Positions 20,974 to 31,478 of a stretch of DNA of 64,000 nt are shown piece after piece (position 1 is the stretch's first letter; the number at the start of each line of letters is the position of its first letter). Location: assembly GCA_014058105.1 (NCBI GenBank), contig JACGCM010001692.1:620001-684000 (forward strand). Reading direction: 5' to 3'. The stretch comes from Kingdonia uniflora (Eukaryota; Streptophyta; Magnoliopsida; Ranunculales; Circaeasteraceae). The notes below the pieces were generated by a model that saw only the letters and a program-made list of their open reading frames with translations, searched no databases and had not been told where the DNA came from. Made by a program: the position numbers and the translations under genes.

Positions 20974-21969
20974 CTCGGGTCGGGTCGGCCCGGGTCCAGG
21001 CATTTTAGTGATCCAACCCGAACTCACCAGGTTATCAAATTATGGATCTGGACCCGAACCGACCAGGTGCATAACCCGAACCGGAACCGAACCAGGTTGG
21101 TCGGGTCGGGCCGGGTCCTGAGTTCGGTTTGTTAATTTTTTCAGATGCAAACTCAACCCACATTGAACCAAATAGATAGCCCACCCAGATGCAAACCCAG
21201 TAAGACCAAATAGATAGCCCATATGCAAACCATTACAGTCTGTGTTACCATACATTCAACATTACCCCCAAATCAAATATAATAACAACTATAACAACAA
21301 CCCCCAAATCAAGTTGCTGCGGTATGTGGTAATGTAACAACTATAACAACAACCAAATATTATAACATATACCCCCAAATCTTCAAATTCAACTCTTAAT
21401 GTTTTATTCATCTCCATACCCCCAAATATTACAACACATTTAGGTTTGCCTAAATTCTAAAATTGGGTATGTTTTTGGTGTTGCAGTGTTTCGATTCGAG
21501 GGGAATGTTGTACTTAAGAGGGAGATCGATGACGATGCTGTACTTAAGAGGGAGATTGGTGACGATGCTGTACTTAAGAGGGAACTGATGACGATGCTTG
21601 ATGATGATGTTGTACTTAAGAGGGGAACCGAAGACTTGAACAATGCTTGATGACAATGCTTGATGCCGTTGTTTGTAAATTTAGAGAAAGATAGAAGATG
21701 ATTTTAAGAGGGAGAGAGGGGATTAATGTTTGATGAATAATGAGGGAGAGAGGAGACTGTTTGTCTAGGTTAGAATATATATACTCTAAATCCGGTTCGG
21801 GTTTTGAACCGGTAGCCCGAAGCTTAAAACAAACCCGAACCGGCAATAACCGGGTTACCAAACTCAAATCTGAAACCAAACCGGGTATTCTTGAGAACCG
21901 GACCGAACTAGCCGGGTCGGGTCGGTCCGGATCGGGTTCACGGGTTCACCGATTTTGTGTACAGCCCTA
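20964..21969 (+). mobile_element. Non-autonomous hAT element, 1006 bp
   Basis: The ends are TAGGGATGTAC... and ...GTACAGCCCTA, imperfect terminal inverted repeats. It is flanked by a perfect 8-bp target-site duplication CTCCATGG (20956-20963 and 21970-21977). Subterminal regions are packed with CGGGTCGGG-type words, typical of plant hAT elements. The interior has a degenerate GATGACGATGCTGTACTTAA repeat at 21500-21620. No transposase is present. Confidence 0.85.
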
Positions 21970-22860
21970 CTCCATGGCTTCTTTCTGGTGACTTCAACTC
22001 AATGGCATATTTGAAGAGAAAAAAGGTGGGAAGCCATTACTTGAAGCAAATATTGCTTCTCTTAAAGATTGTATGAAGCTGCTATTCATATGATATGAAA
22101 TGGTATGGGCTTCAATTTTCCTGGACTAATTACCAGAAACCTGCTTCCAGAATCTATTCTTAATTGGATAGGACTCTTACAAATGACTTATGGCTTGATG
22201 CTTTTCTTGTGACAGAGGTAAATTTTAATTTTTTTGAAATTTCAGACCATTCTCCAATGTGCATTACTATAATGGAACCAAAGAGAAGAAAAAAGGCCCC
22301 ATTCAGATTTACAAATGCTTGGACCTTGCATCCTGAATTCAAAATATTTGTGAAATCAGTGTGAGAACAACATATACAAGGGAACCCCAATGTACGTTAT
22401 TGTTCAAACGTTGAAAATTCTGAGAAATGCAATTAAAACATGGTCTAGAGAAGTTTATGGTGAGACTAGCAGAAAGATTGATGATACTAGAATGAAATTA
22501 GAAAACATCCAAGACAGAATGGAGAATGAGGATAGCAATAGTGATGAGCTACTCAATCAAGAGAAGTTCCAATGGGATTCTTAAAACAATCTGTCCTTTC
22601 AAGAAGAAATGACATTAAAACAGAGATCGAGGAGGTCTGGCTTTCACTTGGTGATTTAAATTATAAATGTTTCACAGTGCTGTTAAGAAAAGGTTGCAAT
22701 AAATCAAACCAATCAAGTTCTATGTCATGATGGCAGGTGATAGTCCTGAGCCGATATTGAAAGAAGATGTTTATTCTACTCTAAACTACTAAGAGGACAC
22801 AATTACAACTCTAGTACTTTTACAGTATTAAATCAAATCACAGATGAACAAGCTGAAGAG

Positions 22861-23400
22861 TGATAGGCATGAAAAATACGTATTTTTGTCCTTAAATTTA
22901 CATGATCTAGAACCCTATTTAAAATTTTATTGGGCCTAATTGAAATATATTTTTACTATTGCATGTAATAAAACATTTGTGACGAAACCCTTCCTAAAGC
23001 CTGACTTTTACATGTTAAAGACAACTACTGGAGATGACCTAGTGAAGATAAATTCAAGACCAACAAAGAAGAGACATGTGGCAAGAGTTGTTGGCAAGTG
23101 AAGAATTGGGATGTGCTGTGTAGTCAAGATTTTTACTAAAATATCTCCGAGAATTGGGAGTGCTTTGTTAGCTTATAAAGATAGAGGTAGAGAAGTAGAG
23201 GATTCATCTCTTCACTGTAGTTTTCTTCTTCTTTTACTTTACTTTTGAAGAGAGAAAAGAAAACATGTTATGTTTTGGATTTCATTTTTCTTTTATGAAA
23301 TTGCAATTTTGTTTTTCAATTTGATAAGAGATTCGACAATTTAATCGATGCATTCTTGCAAACAACAAACCTCATAATAGTACAACGCCTGATTTGATAC
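22861..23400. mobile_element. LTR-like insertion in the LINE
   Basis: It interrupts LINE coding between NQITDEQAEE (ending near 22860) and GEKEEKAPGVDGF (from 23410). It starts TGATAGGCATG and contains a perfect palindrome AATACGTATT. It has A/T-rich promoter-like sequence and a pyrimidine-rich stretch near 23221-23245. It could be a solo LTR; the right end and target duplication were not found. Confidence 0.4.
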
Positions 23401-23403
23401 GGA

Positions 23404-24116
23404 TTGGTGTTTGGGGAGAAGGAAGAAAAGGCTCCAGGAGTTGATGGTTTCAATGTTCGTTTCTACAAAGTCTGTTGGGATGTAGTGGGCAGTGATGTTA
23501 TAAAGGCTACTCAAAACTTCTTTAGACAACAAAAGTTGTTGGGAGAGGTAAATATTACTATATTGAAGTTGTTACCTAAAGTTCCTAATCCTCAAAGTTT
23601 TGTAGATGTTATGCCCATGCCACTTTGCAATGCCCTCAATAAATTTATCACCAAACTGATGGCCTTGAGAATGAAAAATATTTATACAAACTGATTGATC
23701 CATGTCAGTCAGCTTTCATTAAAAGGAGGTTCATTGAAGAGAATATTCTTCTAGCTCATTAACATGATAGAGGTTTTGAGAGAAAAGTGGGAACAAACAA
23801 GATGATTCTGAAAGTGGATATTCACAAAGCATTCGATTCAGATAAATGGAATTATCTTTCTGAGGTGATGATAAATATGGGCTTCCCTTCCAAGTTTGTA
23901 GAATGGATGAAGATTTGTGTTACTCCTGCCAAGTTTAAAATTAATGTAAATGGAGAGATAATAGGGATTTTCTCTAATGTAGCTTGGTGTGAAGTTTGTA
24001 TCCCTAAAACAGATGGTGGGTCAGGGCTTAAGAATCCTAAAGATTTTTCAATGGCTATCATTTCAAGAACAATATGGCATCTTGTTACTGTAAAACCATT
24101 GGGCAATGTGGATTAA
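23404..24116 (+). pseudogene. LINE reverse transcriptase with internal deletion
   Basis: It reads KAPGVDGFNVRFYKVCW, then PCQSAFIKRRFIEENILLAH, then LKVDIHKAFDS with the first catalytic Asp, then FVEWMKICVTPAKFKINVNG. It then jumps from GEIIGIFS directly to WCEVCIPKTDGGSGLKN, a C-terminal motif. The stretch with the second catalytic motif (x-A-D-D) is deleted. At 24057-24072 and 24153-24168 a 16-bp inverted pair (ATTTCAAGAACAATAT) follows a repeated AAGAATCCTAAAG. Confidence 0.75.
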
Positions 24117-24193
24117 CGAAAAGACATTGCCATTTTAAGAATCCTAAAGTATATTGTTCTTGAAATGGTTTAGCGCAAGACATAAAGTACCTT

Positions 24194-24757
24194 GTGATGA
24201 ACAAAACCTCGACCAAAGAAATTTGGAAGGTTCTGGCGGAGAAATATTTGGTAAAAAGTATTCAAAATCGTCTCCATCTAAAAAGGAAGCTCTATCGCTT
24301 CAAGATGAGACAAGGTATTTCTATGTCTGAATATCAGAATTATTTTACCAAGTTACTTGCCGACTTGGCTAATTTGGATGAAGTTGTCGGAGATGAGGAC
24401 AAAGCATTGTTGTTCTTAAACTCACTTCCCAAAGAACACAAGCATTTTGTGACGACTATAATTTATGGGGAAAATTTATTGAACTCTTCTGATGTGACGA
24501 CGACGTTAGTTAACAATGAATACAGAAGGAAAGACAAGCGTGAGTCTGATAGGTCAACGTCTAAAGTACTAATGGCAAGAGAAAGGTCAACTGAACAGAT
24601 GAAGGGTGATGGTAAAAACTCTCGATCCAAGTCGAGAGTCACAGTTTGGCTAGGAATGAATGTGCGTTCTATCATGAGGCAGGACATTGGAAAAACAAAT
24701 GTCCTAAGCTTCAAAGTAAGAATAAAAATGGGAAGGAAGGCTCTGTGGTCAACGTAG
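24194..24757 (+). pseudogene. copia gag
   Basis: STKEIWKVLAEKYL, LHLKRKLYRFKMRQG and LLADLANLDEVVGDEDKALL belong to the UBN2-type gag of plant copia elements. A zinc knuckle follows at about 24655-24700 in another frame (ECAFYHEAGHWKNKCP), where the second Cys of C-x2-C is Tyr. The N-terminus is missing. It would have packaged element RNA. Confidence 0.8.
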
Positions 24758-24770
24758 TAAGAATAAAAAT

Positions 24771-25247
24771 GTGAAGGAAGGCTCGGTGGTCAACATTGCT
24801 CAAAACAATGATCAAGGTGGTGATTCTGATTTCCCTCTATCTATATCATCTGGTGTTTATGATGTTGATTCAAAAGAATTGATATTCGATTCGGGTGTTA
24901 CCTATCATATTTGTCCCGAAAAGGATTGGTCTTCTAGCTTTAAAAGGCTAAAAAGTGTAAATATGTTAATTGGAACTGATCAATCCTATCGCACAATGGG
25001 GATAGATACTATTCATCTCAAACTGTATGATGGGATGATTAGAAAGTTGACTGATGTTCGATATGTTCCTGATTTGTGTACGAATATCATCTCAACTGGT
25101 ACTTTAGGAGCCAAAGGCTTCAAAGTTGTAGCTGAAGGTGGAGTTAAAAAGATCTTCCATGGAGTTTTGTTGATCATGAAGGGTAAGAGAAGAAGCAATA
25201 ACCTGTACTATTTAAATGGTACTATTGTTACAGGAGACTACCGTTGA
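24771..25247 (+). pseudogene. copia aspartic protease
   Basis: An open frame of 158 codons. It contains ELIFDSGVTYHICPEKDW, the copia protease active site with D-S-G-V where D-S/T-G-A/C is usual, and DVRYVPDLCTNIISTG, a common downstream motif. It leads into the pre-integrase region. Confidence 0.8.
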
Positions 25248-26330
25248 AACTTCAGAAACAGTTGTTAAAGATACGACAAGACTTCGGCATATGCGTTTAG
25301 CGCATACGGGAGAAAAGTCCCTAAATCTTTTGGTAAAACAGGGGTTATTGAAAGGTGTTAAGGCGTGTAAGTTGAATTTTAGTAAACATTGTGCAATGGG
25401 TTTGGCATGGCTGTCCATTGCGTTTATGGAACCCTCGATTATGTTTACTCAGATGTATGAGGACCTTCCAGGACTACATCATTGGGAGATAAGCACTATT
25501 TTGTGTCTTTTGTTGATGATTTGTCTAGGTGTGTATGGGTATATACCATAAGACATAAGGATGAAGTCCTAGAGATTTTCTTGAGGTGGAAAAAGATGAT
25601 GGAAACTCAAACTAGGAAAAAGATTAAGCTTATCCAATCAGATAATGGTGGAGAGTACAAAAGTGATCCGTTCTTGCAAGTGTATCAGGATGAGGGGATA
25701 GTTAGACATTCCACTGTCAGAGAGACTGCAACAAAATGGGGTGGCAGAGTGCATGAATCGTACTTAGCTGGATAAAATTCGATGTATATTGTCCAATGCT
25801 GAGTTTGGCAAGGCGTTTTGGGGTGAGGCTTTAACATATGCATATCACCTTGTAAATAGGTTGCCTTCAGCTGCAATTGAAGGTAAAACACCTATGATGG
25901 CTTAGTCCAGAGAACCTGCTACAGATTATGATACTCTTCGTATTTTTTGGTGCCCAGGATACTATCATGTCAAAGATGGTAAGCTGGATCCGCGAGCAAA
26001 GAAAGTTATTTTTATGGGTAAGAAAAAGGGAGTTAAAGGCTATAAGTTATGGGATCCGAAAGGCAGAAAAATTGTTCTAAGCAGGGATGTCACATTTGAT
26101 GAGGCTTCTATATCGATGTCTAATAACTCTGTGCACGTAAATAGAAGGGCCAACAAGATTTTGCAGCCGGTGGAGACTACTATATCTCCACATGAACCAG
26201 TAAGTTGTGTATCATTGAGAACGACAACAACCGACATGACACCGGTTGATGATCAATCATTTGATGTTCCAATGGGTGAAGAAGACACATGTAATACTAC
26301 AGATGATGAGGAATACGATGATACATAAAA
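25216..26330 (+). pseudogene. copia integrase
   Basis: The pre-integrase HHCC region is RHMRLAHTGEKSLNLL. The core reads YVYSDV-stop-GPS, where Trp has become TGA, then KHYFVSFVDDLSR and LIQSDNGGEYKSDPF (second Asp present). A one-base frameshift follows, after which QQNGVAECMNR carries the catalytic Glu (about 25730-25765). The linker toward RT is open at 26014-26328. Confidence 0.8.
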
Positions 26331-26395
26331 TTTGACTCCGGTCAAGGAGTCTATTGCAACAAGAAAACCACAGAGGAACACAAGTAAGCCAGGAT

Positions 26396-27264
26396 AACTT
26401 ACAAAGGGGATATTCTCTCTTCTTAAGAATGAAACATGGGAACTTTCTAAGTTACCAAAGGAGAAGAAGACGATAGGTTGTAAGTGGGTTTATACAAAAA
26501 AATAAGGATCTCAAAGTGTGGATATTCGCTTCAAGGCAAGACTGGTAGCCAAAGGTTATGCTCAAAAGGAGGGGATAGATTATAATGAAGTTTTTTCTCC
26601 AGTTGTTAAACACTATTTCATACGCATCCTTTTGGCCTTGGTAGCGCAATTTGATATGTAGTTATAACAACTTAATGTAAAAACTGTTTTTTTACATGGT
26701 GATTTAGAGGAGATCTATATGACTCAGCCGAGTTGATTTAAAGTTACAAGAAAGGAAGAATAAGTTTGTAAACTGAACAGATCGTTGTATGGGCTAAATA
26801 AGTCTCCAAGACAATGGTACATGCAGTTTGATCGGTTTATGATTGAGCAGAGGTACAAGCGGAGTCATTACGACCATTGCATCTATTTTCATAAGCTAAG
26901 CAACGGGTCCTTTATTTATTTACTTCTGTACGTAGATGACATGCTTATAGCTTCCAAGCATAAGAATGTGATGGACGAGTTGAAGAAACAAATGAATTCA
27001 AAGTTTGAAATAAAGGACCTTGGTGATGCAAAGAAGATTCTTGGCATGGAGATTTGCAGAGACAGAATGAATGGCACAATATGTTTGTCACAACGAACAT
27101 GTTTGATGAAGGTACTACAGAAATTCGGTATTGATGGGAACACAAAGTCTGTTAAAACTCCTCTTGCTCCTCATTTCAAGCATAGTGCTTCCATGTTTCC
27201 AAAACAAATGAGGAACGCGAGTACATGGATAAAGTTCCTTATGCTAGCGCAGTTGGTAGCTTGA
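26396..27264 (+). pseudogene. copia reverse transcriptase
   Basis: [29 protein letters not shown], then a stop-rich stretch, then LYGLNKSPRQWYMQFDRF. The active site is LLLYVDDMLIA near 26920-26955, with both Asp residues intact. ILGMEICRDR follows. Stops near 26505, 26660 and 26735 break the frame. Confidence 0.85.
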
Positions 27265-27322
27265 TGTACGCGATGGTGACTAAGCCTGACATTTTACAAG
27301 CAGTGAGCATGTTAGTAGATAT

Positions 27323-27890
27323 ATGCATGATCCAGGTAGGATTCATTGGCACGCTGTGAAATGGATTTTGCAGTACATCAAAGGTACTGTAGATGTTGAT
27401 TTGCAGTTTCAAAAGGAGGATTTGGATGGTCAATTTTGTAAGGGATATGTAGATTCTGACTATATGGGTGATTTGGATAAGCAATGGTCTACCACAGGTT
27501 ATGTTTTAACTTTGGGTAAAGGGCCAATTAGTTGGAGCTTTACGTTACAGTCTACTGTGGCTTTGTCGACTACTGAAGCAGAGTATATGGCTATGACTGA
27601 AGCGACCATAGAGGCTATTTGGTTGAAGGGTTTAATATGGGACTTGGGAGTAAAGATGAAGCATATTCCGGTATATTGTGATAGTATGAGCGCCATTTAC
27701 TTGGCGAAGAACCAAGTTCATCATGCCCGCACGAAGCACATTGATGTACATTACCATTTTGTTAGAGAAATATTTGAAGGTGAAATTATTTTAAAGAAGA
27801 TTATACAAAAGATAGCCCAGCTGACATGTTGACCAAGGTTGTTTCTGGGGTCAAGTTTGAACTTGACCCATATCCTTCACTTGGATTGAA
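27323..27890 (+). pseudogene. copia RNase H
   Basis: WHAVKWILQYIKGTVDVDL, then GYVDSDYMGDLDKQWSTTGY, then STTEAEYMAMTEATIEAIWL. These are copia RNase H motifs with the catalytic D and E visible. The frame is open to 27832 and ends in another frame with ADMLTKVVSGVKF at about 27820-27860. Confidence 0.85.
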
Positions 27891-28078
27891 TTGTCCCCTT
27901 CATGAGGATTGGTAGAACTACGAAAGGCTTGATCCTGAGAGGGTACGTAGGCAACCACTTTGTGGTGCAGCTGGTTTGGTCCACCGGGACATTTGGAGCA
28001 GAAGATGAGTTTTGTTGCTGGAGTACAAGTAACGAATATCGGCTCAGATTTGAAAAAATCTTTATCGAGGTAGAGAAT

Positions 28079-28367
28079 TGTTGATTACAGTCCTAGTTAC
28101 TTTGTTATTTCTAATTTGATGTCTTTGAATGACTCAGTTGTTGAGTTATATTAGGATTGTGAATTCTATCCTATTATGGATTCATGTTGTAATAGAACTC
28201 TAACTCTTCTTGTGGTCTATAAAAGTAGAGTTAGTCCCTTTGGTATAATTAATCTATGAAGTTGAATACAATCTCTCTTCTGCGAATTTGTCTCTTTTGC
28301 ATAGTTTTCTCTCTTGTTTCAATACTTACACAGATCCGATTAGTCTTGTGCTTCCGCTGGCACAACA
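28079..28367 (+). repeat. 3' LTR of the copia element, 289 bp
   Basis: A purine tract GAGGTAGAGAAT precedes TGTTGATTACAG, and the LTR ends GCTGGCACAACA. A TATA box CTATAAAAG lies near 28219. LINE coding resumes at the next base. Confidence 0.75.
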
Positions 28368-29330
28368 AAAACTTCATTTTGGCATGATCTTTGGTTAGGG
28401 GGTAAGCCTTTTGTTAAAGAAGCTGATGATCCATCTGCAGAGCGAGAGGATGCTGTCATATGGACTGCTAGTAGAAATGGAAGATTCTAAACTAAGTCAG
28501 CATGGGATAAATTGAGGTCCTCTAGAAATGTGGTCACTTGGCATAAACAAATCTGGAACAAGCTTACAACACCTAGAATCTCCTTTATTTCTTGATTGGC
28601 AGTCAAAAATAAAATCAAGACCAGGGATTTTCTAGTTCAAATGAAGTGCTTCAGGAATCATATTACTCCTTTTGTGAAGATTAAAAAGATAACAGGTCTA
28701 ATTTTTTTTCAAATGCCAGTTTTCTAATTTCATATGGGCCAATATTCTACAAGTACTTGGCATGACAAAGCAGGTAAGTGGTTGGGATGAAGAGCTTACC
28801 TATGTGATTAATATCTCTTTGGATCCTGGTCTTAAAGAAATCCTGAGAGCCTCTTTTATGTTTCTCTTTACTACACTTGGGAAGAAAAAGAGAAGACATT
28901 TCAGGCAAAAGATCGAAAAGCTCAGAGTTCAATTTTCACATTCTGGAGTACTGCTCAGAATCATAACATTCTTCGTAAATGGGGTTTAACACCTAGAATA
29001 AAGAAGCCTAAAGAGCCAACTATAACTGAATGGAAATCTCAGTCAAAAAGTCTTATCATTCGTGATACTGCATGTGACTCACAGCATGGTGCAAATGGAG
29101 GCATTGTTAGACTGCAAAATAGAATTCGTATACTTGCATATAGATCTATTGCACAACAGGGAGATGCAACTGATCAATTGATTATTTCAACAATTATATA
29201 TGGTTTGGATCTTGCTTGTAATTTGGGATGGGAAGGCATTGAGATCAGATCTGAGTGTTTAAAGATTACCAGCTTCCTTAAGTCAAAATGGACCTCAAAC
29301 TGGAGGATAGAGAGATTAATAAGAAGAACA
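28368..29330 (+). pseudogene. LINE ORF2 C-terminal region
   Basis: FHFWHDLWLGGKPFV, then TKSAWDKLRSSRNVV, then WHKQIWNKLTTPRISF. These are the zf-RVT-type C-terminal landmarks of plant LINEs. Several frames are needed. An RNase-type or structural tail follows to about 29330. Confidence 0.7.
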
Positions 29331-29530
29331 AGATGAAGAAACTTACATTCAGAAATAGAGTTAAAGCTTCAAACAAAGCTGCTAGTTATATAGTTTCAAA
29401 CTGTACATTTTCTAATTTCATTTTTCCGTGTTCTTTCTGTTTGGAATTGGGTGATATTTGTAAAGCTAATTCCAATGGAGTCTTTTCCTTCTTGTAAATA
29501 TTTTTGTAGTGTAAAAAATTTCCTGGTTGG

Positions 29531-29567
29531 GGTCTTGCGTTAACCCCAGCTTCCTTCCTTAAAAAAA
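29531..29567 (+). other. LINE 3' terminal hairpin and A-run
   Basis: TGGGGTCTTGCGTTAACCCCA forms a hairpin, and a short A-run follows within about 20 bases. This is the usual 3' tail signature of plant L1 elements, where reverse transcription starts. Confidence 0.7.
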
Positions 29568-29580
29568 CTAATAATAGGTC

Positions 29581-30778
29581 TCGTAATCAACATGATTCCA
29601 AGGACACTAAAGTTTCTGCAAAGCATGTAACACCCAATAAAAGAATACTCTCCCCTTTGTTACCCTATTTCTTCTACCTTTTCACGATAAAAGAATACTA
29701 TGTATATGGAGTCCCCAACATTTACCATTGTTAACCTATTTCTTCTACACAGTAACAAAATACTGTTTATAGTTAATTCCCAACACACCCGAGCTCCAAA
29801 ATACCTGGCAAACTTGAAATAGAGTCCAGCATTTTACTAAATTCACTAGATACTAATTCTACCAAAGTAAGACAATCGCTAGTGATATGGTATAAGTCAC
29901 TGAAAAATGAAAAGGAAAATCTAAGCAAAACATTTACTATTACCATGAGAAAACCCCTGAATAAATCATTATTTCTAATATCAAAACTTTCAACTTTTAT
30001 AGTTACATTCTTCTCGTCTAAAGTTTCTTTTTAGAAGATTTCCTATGGTGTTGGAGAGACCTGACAGTTTGAGCAAAACACCCTCCAATGGCGTACTAAA
30101 AATTCAAAAAGAGAAGCAGGGGTGGAGGGTTTGCCAGGGCTGTAGCCCAGGGTAAAACTTTAGCAGTTAGTTTGAATACTAATGAATTTGTATTCTTTTT
30201 GTTGACTACATTAGACATGGCAAACTAGAAGCCACGCCTCTCTCCCTCCTTTGAAATCTCTCTCCTCAAGCACGTCTCTCTCCCTTTTTGCTCCTCCCTG
30301 AACTTTCCAATCTCTACTCCTGAAATTCAAAATTCTTTGAATTGGGGAAATAACGATTGGCCTTTGCAGCGCACACTTTCGACTCCTATTTGTTTTGATG
30401 GGCATTATAATCTTTCTCTGGAATTTTTTTGATTGGTAATGGTGAGTTATAATTTCTCAATTTGCATCTTGTACATTCGTAACCTTATTATTCCAGCTTT
30501 AGAGACTAATCATTGAAGGGACTTAATTTTCACAAACTTAATGTTGTAATTCCACCTTATTAATGTTGTAATTTCTCAAATTTCACAAACTTTATTTTAT
30601 TTTATTTTTGCAACTTAGGTGAGAAAAACAAGGGGATCCTCTCATATGCAATTTCAATGAACTAAAAGGCTTCATACAAGCTGCTTAAGTAGAAAGAACC
30701 TGAATAACAGAAGAAAAAAAAAAAAAAAAAAAAAAAAAAAGGTTAACAAAGTATAACTAAGAAGTACATAAAGCTAAC
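29581..30778 (-). other. Remaining kinase intron sequence
   Basis: Non-coding, AT-rich. It includes a 30-bp A-run near 30712-30740 and pyrimidine-rich CTCTCTC stretches near 30240-30290. With 20513-20540 it makes up the pre-insertion intron. The donor reads CG|GTTAGC at 30778. No gene is seen in it. Confidence 0.5.
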
Positions 30779-31478
30779 CGTGAAGCTTGCTCCGAGAAAT
30801 GTTTCCCCAGCTGCCTTTGCCTGAGTGTATGTAAATCCCCACCACTGCAAAACTCCATAAGCAAACAAGAAAACTTCTCGGTCTCCAAATGTGAATAAAG
30901 GGTAGGAAGAAAGGGGTGATCCAATAACCCCAGAATCTCCTTTTCGGTTCGTACCCTCGTTAACTTTCTCCGCTCCTCTAACAACTCCTTATCCATCACT
31001 TTCATTGCAAACAAACTCCCAAAGTCTCTCAGCTCAGCTAAATACACACTCCCAATATCTCCACTCCCAAGTTTCTTCAAAAGCCTAAAATTCCCTAAAC
31101 CCAAAACCCCATCTTTCGATATTGCACATTGTATCGCCTCCCATCGATGATCATTACCCTTATGAGGCTTACTCGGGCAAAAAGAACTTCCCCCATTACC
31201 AACATTCCGCTTGTCAACATCATCCCTCACTGGGTCTTCCCCAAACCCCTCAATTGCAATACCATCTTCTCCATTTAAGCCACATTGCTCCCCAGAGCAA
31301 CAATCACCATCACTAGTCTTACTACTTACACTACCACTAGAATCCGAATGAACCGAAACAGTACAACTACTATGACTAAAACCTCTAAACTAAACCCCTC
31401 ACTTGAAGATTGCATCAAAGGTCCACTCTTTTCAACAGAGATCGATTCAGACTCACTAATAGAAAGGTTTTCGACCAT
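30779..31478 (-). pseudogene. AGC-VIII protein kinase, exon 1
   Basis: From a possible start at 31478 the minus strand reads MVENLSISESESISV, shifts frame near 31380, then runs open from about 31370 to 30779. It carries [19 protein letters not shown], the glycine loop [11 protein letters not shown], the ATP-binding Lys in [11 protein letters not shown], then [37 protein letters not shown] and GKHFSEQAS at the splice donor. These are hallmarks of plant D6PK-like AGC-VIII Ser/Thr kinases, which act at the plasma membrane in auxin transport and related signalling (family knowledge). With the frameshifts and a truncated exon 2 this copy is a pseudogene. Confidence 0.85.

Larger units (their letters stand above)
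20552..22584 (+). pseudogene. LINE apurinic-type endonuclease domain, interrupted
   Basis: It begins GLTETKVEDSNFEKVKKNIA and continues IYAFNCSAERFHLWEHQ up to the hAT insertion at 20964. After 21977 it resumes with PWLLSGDFNSM. Degraded frames then give SRIYS-KLDRTLTNDLWLD and FFEISDHSPMCITI (22164-22364), including the S-D-H motif of the endonuclease. AIKTWSREVYGETS follows at 22390-22584. These are standard plant LINE ORF2 landmarks. The hAT sits between FNCSAERF and the GDFN motif. Confidence 0.75.
24120..28367 (+). mobile_element. Ty1/copia retrotransposon lacking its 5' LTR
   Basis: The order gag, protease, integrase, RT, RNase H, PPT, 3' LTR on the + strand is the Ty1/copia order. It starts within gag; no 5' LTR or PBS is present. 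It lies inside the LINE: LINE C-terminal coding resumes right after the LTR at 28368. Each domain is still recognisable but has stops or frameshifts. Confidence 0.85.
20541..29580 (+). mobile_element. L1-type LINE in the kinase intron
   Basis: A 5'-truncated plant LINE with endonuclease, RT and C-terminal regions on the + strand, ending in a GGGGTCTTGCGTTAACCCC hairpin and an A-run at 29531-29567. The flanks ACTACAAATAGGT (20541-20553) and ACTAATAATAGGT (29568-29580) agree at 11 of 13 bases and are a credible target-site duplication. Inside it lie a 1-kb hAT, an LTR-like insert and a Ty1/copia element. It is broken by stops and by an internal deletion in RT. Confidence 0.8.

Noticed and set aside
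30211..30405. 64-codon open frame in the kinase intron
   Set aside because: Low-complexity Arg/Lys/Glu-rich translation of pyrimidine-rich DNA, with no homologue in the window.
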